The translations under genes and the position numbers were made by a program. Shown one piece after another: positions 52,717-61,500 of a stretch of DNA of 64,000 nt (positions within the stretch are counted from its first letter, which is position 1; each line of letters starts with the position of its first letter). Location: the NCBI RefSeq assembly GCF_003945595.2, contig NW_024104620.1, positions 1,274,501 to 1,338,500 on the forward strand, written 5' to 3'. Source of the DNA: Pipra filicauda. Taxonomy: Eukaryota > Chordata > Aves > Passeriformes > Pipridae. The notes below the pieces were generated by a model. It saw only the letters and a program-made list of their open reading frames with translations, did not search any database and was not told the origin of the DNA.

Positions 52717-55672
52717 CAACAAAATTGTAGGTTCATATATGCATTCAATTAGAATCTTGGATTCCTAGGGCAGATCAAGTCTTGATCCGTGTATCTGAAT
52801 GGCACCTTCATTATTTTGTATGGAAGATTATTTGAATAGTCAGATTTGTTCTGCCATTTTCTTCATTTGTGAGAATATTCAGAATCAACACCTTCTGTTT
52901 TTTTGCCCAAATCTTAATTAATTCTGTGATAATTTCTTACTTTAAGTACTCAAGGAATATTTCTTTCATTTACTGCCTTTTCTATAAATTACTGCCTACC
53001 ATTCCCATCCTACCTCCTAAACATGTAAATTGCCATTGATGGTGTTTGGTTTTACTCTCAGAACCTGGTAAGATCCAAATTCAGGACTAGACATGCACCC
53101 TTGGTAGTGATGGCAGTGGTGACAATGGTGACATAATATCTTCCTCCTACTGTGCGGATTACACACATCCCTTCATTATTGCTTGTTAATACCCTCAGCA
53201 TCTCCCCACTGGAATCAATCCCTCTTCTTTAACTTTTACTGTTCACATCCCCTAATGACTCTGAGTCTGCCAAGCCATTTCTCAACCTTTGCCGTGTTGT
53301 AAACACCTAATTTTTTTCCAGCCTGGGTTTCTGGAGGGGTCCTGCAGGAGTTGTGCACCCAAGCCCATTGAGATTCCAGGGCAGCTGGATATTCAGCTTC
53401 CTCCCTTGCTCCTTTGAAAATCCCAGCTTTCATCTTTTTTTTTTTGCAAGTCATTCCTTCCTGCTGCTTACTCAGTTCCATGTGTATTTGGCTCAATTTT
53501 TTACATAGTTAACTTGAAAGAGTAAGGCCAGAAAATCAATTATAAAACTAATTTGACTTCTCAATTGACGTTAAGAGAAATTCGACAAATAATATTACAG
53601 GATATTAGTTACAGTTTGCCGACTTTGAATTTTTGCATGTTTCCCGTGTACTCAGCTTGATTACATGAACGCTTTTCCTACAGAGATTCCTTATTATTCC
53701 AAACTGGTAAAAGTGAGGAGCTTATCACATCAGCTCTGGCTTCTGAACACTGTGGCTCATCAGTGCAGTGAGAATTCAGGCTTCAGAGCAGCAGTAAACC
53801 AGTTGTTTGTTTGGATCCTGGCAAACACCAGATAGATTTTGACCTGCAGACTGATCTGCTGCCCACCAGGAGGATATCTGAGAGGGAAAACAGTCCTGCC
53901 AACCAGAAAATCTGGGGGGCTCTATGACAGCACTGGGCTGCATCAATGCCCTGTAATAGAGCACAACAGGGGGCATGCTACACAGGGGAAAAATACTATG
54001 TTATTAAAAGAGTTTTCTTATCTACAAATGATGCATATTTTCTGTCTGCAGGTTCTCATTTTGAAGGGAGCAAAAGCAGGTATTTCTGAGTTGGCACAGG
54101 CAACTTCTATCACAGCATCCATTGATTTTTCTTTTTCCCTTTGGTAGCATAATTCAGAGAAACATTAATTAGGAGTAGCCACTGAGATACCCGCTTTGAT
54201 TTTTTTCTTACTCATTTTGGTTTATTGGCAAATCATTTAAGTTATTAGTGTTAGTTGTGAGGATGAACAATCAGATTAGTTGAGAAAAAGGCCGTAAACT
54301 ATTGGTAAACACTTAGCATATGTTTAATTTCCAGATAATTAGAAACAATTGAGTATTTTAGCTGACCATGGGTATTCAAATGAGATTACCAATTTAAAAT
54401 GATTTGACAAGATGTGTGTCAGCAACAAGAATATAATAGAATTTCTTTCACATGATATAAGCATAAGGAAAATAGGCCCTGGCAATGTATTTTAAGACTG
54501 AACCAAACTTTTTTCCTATTTTTCCTGATATTTCTTCTGTTCAGTTATGCTATGATCTGTGCAACTAATCCAGGTTTACAGCAATCTGAGAGTTAATTTC
54601 TGCTGCAAGGCCATTACATTTCCCTTTAATATTCACAATACAGGAATTATCCACACTTTCACCAGTGCAGGGTTCAGTGTTTGCAGGCAGTTTGTTGCTT
54701 GATAATAAGCCCATGGTTTTAAGCTGTTAGTTATTTTTTTGTAATTAAAGTACTCTATAGAAAAATCATGTTTTAAATCCCCAAGCATTTATGACAATGT
54801 ATTTCTAAATGCATTGTTTGGGGTTTTTTCCCTGCTGTTCCTGAACAAGCCAAATGAGAAACTGTTAGGAATTAAACAGGTCATCTTGTCCAATAAATGG
54901 CTGTGAATACCTTTAATAGGGATTTATTTCCATTAGATTTCCTGGGACCATGTCCATGCACCCATTCATGCTGTACTATAAACAGCACCATGCCATACTA
55001 AGAGAGTGAGGTTTGAGGGCTGCTAAAACCCAACAGTTTTCATGTGTGTGATGCACAAACATAAATGGAAACCTGCCTCATTAGGTTCATATTCCCGTGA
55101 AAATATAAACAAGCAAATCCTGGTTTGTAGGGAGTCAGACATCAGTATTGGTATCACATACTTTGAAAAGTCTTGTTGTCAGAATCATAACTGATATGCA
55201 GTTACAAATCTCCTTCCTGGAAATGACAGCTTTGCTGTAACATCAGTTATTACTTAAAAATGCGTTAATTGTGCCAGAAATCCTATCCCAATGTTCAGTA
55301 CTATATCATTTTACTAGAAGTCTTGGAAAGAGGTGCAAAGTAGGGCGCAGCAAAATGGCACAGTCTTTATCCTATTGTTCCCAACGATCCTAAAAACATG
55401 GAAACAAAGGATACAAAACCCATGGAAATAAGTAGTATAAGAGTGCTTAAAATAGCCAAATCGGGGTTGATAAAATATGACTTTTAGTAATATTGGGTTC
55501 CTGACATTAAACTGCATTTCTTTCCCTTCATATGCTTTTAAGTGTTGTTGGAACAGGAGTGGGATTGTGTCATACCTCGATGTGGCTGTGGAGCTGCGTG
55601 TAACAACCCTGGGCTGTTGGTGTCTGTGTGATTTACTGGGGTCTCTGTACTGTCCATCCCTTTTGCATACAG

Positions 55673-55814
55673 GTGTGTGATCCCAACATTATGCAAACCC
55701 GAACTCGACAAGTGCTGAGGTCTTCTGTCAGTTCAAAGCCCTGCCCTGAAGATTCACAAATGAAGCCATGTATTCTTAATCAAAATTGCTTCCAATATCA
55801 GTACAACCTTACAG
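55673..55814 (+). CDS. THSD7B: THSD7B exon, TSP1 repeat body and N-glycosylation sequon
   Basis: This 142-bp exon reads VCDPNIMQTRTRQVLRSS, then KPCPEDSQMKPC, LNQNCFQYQYNLT and the first base of a Gly codon (phase 1). It completes the TSP1 repeat started by WGQWSRCPQ in the previous exon. The usual CSxTCG core is replaced here by CPQVCDP, with the QTRTR arginine strand kept. The cysteine spacing is conserved, and a new repeat begins at FQYQYNLT. NLT is an N-glycosylation sequon placed just before the WSxC motif. The acceptor is cccttttgcatacag and the donor ACAG|gtaggt. The CDPNIMQTRTR and NCFQYQYNLT stretches are the strongest support for THSD7B over THSD7A. Confidence 0.96.
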
Positions 55815-56192
55815 GTAGGTGCAACTTTCAAATATACCCTTACTTTGTGTTTTTAGTTATATTTACTTGTGGCACTGGTTAAAGCCTTGACTTTAAAAGA
55901 GCTACATGTAGACATCATTGGTTTCAATAACATTAATTACTTACCTACATTTTTACAGATAACTGGACAAATGCCCAATTTTTGTATTTAAGTTGTCATT
56001 GCAGATGCCCTGGAAGTAAAGCATATTAAATAAGATTTTCAGTGGGTTATCAACAGAATTGATTAAACCAATAATACCAACAGAAGTCTCTGCTTTGAAG
56101 GCAATATGGGTTATATGGGTGAGCACAGGATATTCAGAGCAAAATGCATTATTTAGGACCTTAGAAGCAATTGGATCTGCTGCAAAGAAACT

Positions 56193-56217
56193 AACAAAAC
56201 AAAACAAAACAAAACAG
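56193..56217 (+). repeat. (AAAAC)n pentanucleotide microsatellite
   Basis: About four and a half AAAAC units in a row within the intron. It may be length-variable. No element that could have left it as a tail is visible upstream. Confidence 0.85.
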
Positions 56218-57009
56218 GAAAAATTCCTTTTGTTTTGACCAGCTCAAATAAATGAGAAAGGCATAGAGAGGAGAGATTAAGAGAAGTTTGGGGGCTGGTG
56301 GGAAGGGAGAACAAAGCAAGATAAAACATCTGAATATAAACTCAGCCTGTTTGTAATAAAAGCCCTAGAAACACAGGCAGCAGGACGATGCCTTTTTTAT
56401 CATCACATTTCAGAAATGCAGAACATTTATGTGTTCATGTTTATCAGAGGTAGAAGACACAAAGTAATAGGTTTTCTTCTCATCCTTCTTATTTATTGGT
56501 GGTGTATGGAAATTTTAGTGGCTTGTGCTGGGCTTTTTGTTTATTTTAAATGATGTTTTAAAGCTTATTTCAGTTTAGTTGTATTCTGACCAGCATAAAT
56601 GCAGACACGTAAGAAGATATTAATTTTCTTCCGCTAGAAAGACTGTTTTTATTTCATGAGTATTAGAGTTTAGTTTTAAGTAATGGATTGCTTTGCTTTG
56701 AGACAAAAACAGGTTAAACCAGAGTTCCCCTTCAGAAATTTCCCCAGCTGCTTTATCAAAGTTAAATTTTGCTTCAGACAATACAGTCTTGTAAGTGTGC
56801 CAACTGGATTGAACTGATACCCTTTATCAGCGTTCAACATGTGTGCTCGGATGTACCGGTTTCGTAAGGGGATACGATATCGGAGTGCAAAGTGAGTGGT
56901 ATCTCCTCTGAGACTTGCCTGGTTTTAAGAACAACATCTTTTTGTGAGGACTGTTCTTTGGTTTGGGATGCCCTGACTTGGGGAAGTGCTGCCTTAGGTA
57001 AAGCCACTT

Positions 57010-57154
57010 GTTCAAGACTTCAAAACCAGGCTGGACGGGGCTTTGAGAAACGTGGTCTAGTGGAAGGTGTCTCTGCCCACAGCAGGGGGGGTGGAACGAG
57101 ATGACCTTTAAGGTCCCTTCCAACCCAAACCATTCTGTGATTTGTGATTCTGTG
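57010..57154 (+). mobile_element. CR1 LINE 3' end fragment, plus orientation, next to a splice acceptor
   Basis: Consecutive CR1 tail blocks are present: AACCAGGCTGGACGGGGCTT, GGTCTAGTGGAAGGTGTCTC, GGGGTGGAACGAGATGACC, TTTAAGGTCCCTTCCAACCC, then a diverged terminal repeat ATTCTGTGATTTGTGATTC. It is 5'-truncated to about 145 bp and in sense orientation. Its 3' end lies 51 bp upstream of the coding exon at 57206, so it borders, and may overlap, the branch-point region of that intron. Confidence 0.92.
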
Positions 57155-57205
57155 TTGAGTGAAAAGGTGACCTGCAGCAGTGCACCCTTTGCTTTGTGTC
57201 TGCAG

Positions 57206-57321
57206 GCTGGAGCGGGTGCCAGCTGGGTGCCAATGCCTCGTGTGGACATGGGGAACGGCGCCGACTCCTGAGCTGCCAGCGCAGTGATGGAGCCACCGTC
57301 AGCATGCAGCTCTGCCAGAGG
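57206..57321 (+). CDS. THSD7B: THSD7B exon, first half of a TSP1 repeat
   Basis: This 116-bp exon starts with two bases that finish a split Gly codon. It then reads WSGCQLGANASCGHGERRRL, LSCQRSDGATVSMQLCQR, ending at a codon boundary (phase 0). WSGC, the CGHGERRR arginine strand and the following LSC mark a TSP1 repeat. The QRSDG stretch recurs in THSD7 proteins. ANAS adds a second N-glycosylation sequon close to the NLT of the previous exon. The exon is clearly richer in G, C and CpG than the introns around it. The acceptor is gctttgtgtctgcag and the donor CAGAGG|gtgagg. A CR1 tail lies just upstream and a solo LTR downstream, but the coding frame is undisturbed. Confidence 0.94.
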
Positions 57322-57649
57322 GTGAGGAGGGCTGGGAAACATCCAGAGGCTCACTGTGCTTCCAGAAAGCTGGTGGTGCCTTCTGATCCACACCAGGACA
57401 TCATCCATAGATGGTGGAAAAGTTGTGTTCATTGCTGGGGGCGCAGCCGCTGGGTGCTTCTGGGGACAAAGGCATCTGCGGGGTGGTGGAGTGGGTGGTG
57501 TCACCCCTTGACTCAAATGCATGTGGCATGGCTACCAACCCTGCACTATTCCAGTGGCTTCAAGGAAGCTGGTGACTAGGGAGATTGTGTCCTACTATGA
57601 GAAGTTTGAGGTTGTCCTTTTGGAATAAGACCCAAGGATTGAGGGATAC

Positions 57650-58222
57650 TGTCATAGTTTAACCCCAGTCAGCAATCAAGCCCCAAACAGCCACTTTCTC
57701 ACTCCCCAACAGCGAGATCAGGGAGAAGATGGAAGGGTACAAACTGGAGAACTTGTGGGTAGAGATAAAGACAGTTTAATAGGAAAAGCAAAAGCCACAC
57801 ACCTAAGCAAAGTAAAATGGAATTAATTCACTGCTTCCCATGGACAGGGAGGTGTTCCTCCAGGACAGCAAGGCTCCATCACTATGGTTGCTTGGGAGGA
57901 CAAACACCATCACTCCAAACATCCCCCTTTCTTCCTTCTTTCCCCCAGCTTTATATACTGAGAATGTTATCATTTGGTATGGAATATCCCTTTGGTCAGT
58001 TGGAGTGACCTGTCCTGGCTTTATCTCCTCCCAACCTCCCGTTGCACCCCCAGCCCCAGCGTGACAGTATGAAAATCAGAAAAGGCCTTTGCTCCATGTG
58101 AGCCCTGCTCAGCAATAACAAAAACATCTCTATTATCATCACTGTATTAAGCACAAATCCAAAATGCAGCCCCATACCAACTACTGGGAAGAAAATTAAC
58201 TCTACCCCAGCCAAAATCAGCA
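57650..58222 (-). mobile_element. Solo LTR of an avian endogenous retrovirus, minus orientation
   Basis: A 573-bp unit bounded by TG and CA, starting TGTCATAGTTTAACCCCAG and ending near CCAGCCAAAATCAGCA on the plus strand. I recognise it as an abundant LTR family of songbirds and other Neoaves. Read on the minus strand it has LTR signals in the expected order: a TATA box (TATATAA, complement of about 57951-57957), then a polyadenylation-type hexamer ATTAAA (complement of 57775-57780) followed by a T-rich, GT-containing stretch. No gag, pol or env sequence and no second LTR is present, so it is a solo LTR left by recombination. I could not see a convincing flanking target-site duplication. The family assignment is from memory. 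Confidence 0.85.
57951..57957 (-). promoter_or_regulatory. TATA box of the solo LTR
   Basis: On the minus strand CAGTATATAAAGCTGGGGG contains a consensus TATA box in the middle of the LTR, directing transcription away from the following exon, antisense to THSD7B. Whether it is still active cannot be judged from sequence. Confidence 0.55.
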
Positions 58223-58406
58223 GAGATGCTTAGATGTGAAACGCTTCAACACTAAAATTGTTTTCACCCGTTGCACCCTTGGGAAAGCTCCCTGATGCTG
58301 GTGTCCTGCTGGAGTCGCTGCCAGGTTTTGTTTGGGTGCTTGGCTGTGGAAGGAGGTGGCTGGGGCCCGGGGAAGCTGATGCCTGTGTTTCCTTGTCACC
58401 TCACAG

Positions 58407-58524
58407 CTCCGCCTGGAGAAGCCCGTGCAGACGAGCAGCCGGTGTGTGGTGGGGTGTGCGGTGGACTGCCAGCTCTCCCCATGGTCAGCCTGGTCCCAGT
58501 GCTCCCACACGTGTGGCTCTGGTG
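58407..58524 (+). CDS. THSD7B: THSD7B exon, end of one TSP1 repeat and canonical core of the next
   Basis: This 118-bp exon reads LRLEKPVQTSSRCVVGCAVD, finishing the repeat begun in the previous exon. It then reads CQLSPWSAWSQCSHTCGSG and one base of a further Gly codon (phase 1). WSAWSQC is a WxxWxxC C-mannosylation motif, and CSHTCGSG fits the C-x-x-S/T-C-x-x-G consensus for O-fucosylation by POFUT2. This makes it the most canonical TSP1 core in the window. The modifications are inferred from consensus. The acceptor is ttgtcacctcacag and the donor GGTG|gtgagt. The exon is GC-rich with several CpGs. The next exon of the gene is not in the window. Confidence 0.95.
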
Positions 58525-61500
58525 GTGAGTCCCTGCCTGTCCTCCTCCCCCCCCACATCTCAGCAACGCAGCACAAAAAGTGCCCCCAACCCCAGGTGGG
58601 TTCCGACAGTCCTTGAGGAGGGGTACAGAGCTCAGGGATAGCCCCAAATCACACTGAATTTGTTAGAGGTGATCTTGGACACTCTCACGGTCCTGAGGTC
58701 TTGGGTGTTTTGAACAAAGCAGGCTCTTTCCAAAGTACTCTAAAGTGAAAAATGCAACTTAGGAAGCAAGTAGTCAGATGCCTAGAGGATTATTTATTAA
58801 TTAATTCAAACTCTCAGAATTCAGTCATAGCAAACATTAACCCCTAAGACAGGGAGTATGTAAAGCTACCAAAGAGCTGGGGAGTGTTACAGTAATCTTG
58901 AGAGATAAATAAATAAACAGGAACCCTCTGGTGAAGTAACTTTTAGTCACATAATTGGATCCCATTGAAGAAAATACACAAAACTATTTGTCATCATTTA
59001 ATATATGCCTCTGTCTCCATCCTGTATCCACAGGTCCCTTAATACTTGTGTGACCCCAGTAACTTCAGCAAGATTTTCTGTAGCCAGTAATGCTCACCAG
59101 CATACAAAAAGTGAAAGGATTAGGACCTTTTTCAACTTATAGGATGTAAAAAACCCTTTGAGTATTGACATGAGGAAATGCATTGAAGGTTTTATTCAAA
59201 GTAAGCTTGAGACATTATTTCCCAGGCTTCTGATGTGCATTAGATGTACAGCTAATGGTCTTTAAGATTCAAGAGCCATAATGTATATTTGAATCAAATT
59301 CACTTAAGGTCAAAAAGAAAAAAGCTCTTAACTTCCATAAAGTGACACCTTCAGATGGATTCTGGAGATCAAAGCATGTTACAGAAAAAGCTTAATATTA
59401 GGATTAGTGCTGTTCTTCCTTTGCTCAGCTTTTAGCCCATTTGTGAAGTAGTGCTTTCTTAACAGAAATGAATAATTCATGGACAGTGTTTTAACAACAA
59501 CACACTGGGAGTACTATTAATTCCAAATTTTATTTTTTCTTCAACATCCATTTTGGAGTGTTAATGCTCATGTTGCTGAATAAACTTAAATTAATTTTTT
59601 GAGTGTTCAATCACTTGCTAAATTAAACAAAGTATAGTGCAAAAGCAGGTTGTAACTTTTTTATGATTTTTAACACACTCAAGGAGCTAAAACTCTATAT
59701 AATGCCTGAAGGCTTTTTCATCCTGAGCTCTTATATTGCATAGTTTGAAAAAGGATGTGCTTGAGTGAAGGTAGGTCTTGTATTGTGTCCCTGATCCTGA
59801 AATGATTGTGCCAATTCTAAAGACTGGTTAAAGAGCTGGTGGCTACCAATGCATGCAAGGAGTTACTTCATGTCCTAAATCAGAGGAAAGCTGGAAACAT
59901 CATTCCCTGCCAAAGCAGACCTTCCAGTCAGTGTCCCCAAGTGTCCTGGCTGCAGGTGCCAAACCGCACTAAGGCTGCTTGAACCACACAGTCAAGCCCA
60001 AGCTCAGCTCAGTTTACGGGTCATCTCCTGGTCTTCAAAGATCATGACTCTGTTATGTTGCTGGTTAGAGAGCTGTCTTGTATAGGCTATAGACAGGTAC
60101 TATTCCTGTAGTTTTACATGGATTTTAAAGCTGGAGATACTGTTTTGTGAACCTATGGCAGCTGAGCAGTTGGGAAAACTGTCCTAAAAACTGTATCATA
60201 AAGAAGCCAAGTTTTGCTCATCCTTCTCTGCCATTTGAATAGCTTTGCAGGGACCCAAGAGTCTTCTGAAACTCATGCCAAAGCGTCAGTGAAACAGAAG
60301 TACTTTGCATCCAAGTTATTCCAGCACATGGTTTATTTTCCTGCATCCTCAGTCCTGATTTGGCTTTTGCTGCAGCAGCCTTAAGGTGTGGAGCTACCCT
60401 GATACCAAACATCCATGATGGACGGACCTTGGCACCAGTCCTGTGGCCATGGCCCTTGTGTGGTTCCGGCAGCACAAACACCATCATTTCAGCTTCCTCA
60501 CTGAGTTCCAGTTGGTTATAAATACTACTTGATGATGGCATTAACAGAGAAGACATTAATTATGCACTTATCTGTACGTGGTGCTTCACACATGAATACA
60601 GTGAGAGTTTCCTACCAAAAAGTTCATGGACAGCGACACCTTTGAAGTCGTCATGAGCTTCTCACAGGCATTTATGTGAATAGGATAAAGCATCAAATTA
60701 GACAGGAAAAAACAAAGGATGACAATAAATGAACTGTGGGAATTAGCTGTAGTAAACACTCATACTGCTTCCCTTTGCCAGTAAGTAATTGCCCACTCTT
60801 TGGTACAGCTGAAATAAAGGACTTAGATGCTTGGTATTCAGAAATAATTCACAGCAAGTTGAACACACCATTACTGGATCTACTCACAACAATATGTTGC
60901 TTTTCTGTCTTTTCTTGGAGAGCGTGTGAAGGGCCTGCAGAAGCACCATCAAGGACTTCAAAGAGAAACATAATTTAAATACGATTCAGATCAAAATTTA
61001 ATGTTGCTGGATTTGCATTTTCATGTGTTTTTTTTACTCTAGCATTGTTGCTAACGTTTTTATTCTGTCCATCTCTTCCAGTAACAGTTTGCTCTGATAT
61101 ATTTTAATGGATGGCTCTTTTTCTTGTGCAGGTTTTATTTTGTGGAGTAGTGCATTTAAGCATGAAGTGGTGCTGCTGTGCATGTGGCACTGACATCTAG
61201 TACAGTTCTGGTACACAGCAGCCAAAGGCGAATATATTGATTTTTATAAATGATGATGAGTAAAGTAGATCTCTCTTTCCTGCCTGTGCTGAGCCTACGG
61301 AGATGTGCAATGGATATTTTCCTGTTGCAGCTGTAGTTCTGGGCAGCATCTGTTCAGGATGCTGGGTAGAGCTTTAGGCTGACATTGGGTTATATGTAAG
61401 GATCCCTCATATCAGCTGCTGTACTGCTATGAAAAGATGTATAGTACTGCCTTAATGGATGAGGCTTTCATGGCCTGAATCAAAGTTACTTGGAAGGATG

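Larger units (their letters stand above)
46275..55672 (+). other. THSD7B: THSD7B intron, 9,398 bp
   Basis: A phase-0 intron from gtaggc to tccatcccttttgcatacag. It carries a 31-33-bp tandem duplication near 49.6 kb, a CpG-enriched block at about 50.13-50.61 kb, a minus-strand CR1 tail at 50631-50785, and an A15 run at 52702-52716. The remainder (46.3-49.5 kb and 50.8-55.6 kb) is AT-rich sequence in which I recognise no gene or element. Confidence 0.9.
55815..57205 (+). other. THSD7B: THSD7B intron, 1,391 bp
   Basis: A phase-1 intron. It contains an (AAAAC)n simple repeat at 56193-56217 and a plus-strand CR1 tail at 57010-57154 that ends 51 bp before the acceptor (ttgctttgtgtctgcag). Nothing else is recognised. 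Confidence 0.92.
57322..58406 (+). other. THSD7B: THSD7B intron, 1,085 bp, over half of it a solo LTR
   Basis: A phase-0 intron from gtgagg to ttccttgtcacctcacag. The solo LTR at 57650-58222 accounts for 573 of its 1,085 bp. The remaining 328 bp before it and 184 bp after it hold nothing I recognise. Confidence 0.92.

Noticed and set aside
56827..57522. 231-codon open frame on the minus strand, the longest in the window
   Set aside because: It runs antisense across exon 5 and a CR1 tail, both GC-rich, which removes stop codons. The translation has no recognisable domain, and the plus-strand exon explains the sequence.
57644..58228. Target-site duplication for the solo LTR
   Set aside because: The six bases on each side (ggatac and gagatg) do not match. 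Either the ends are misplaced by a few bases or the duplication has mutated.
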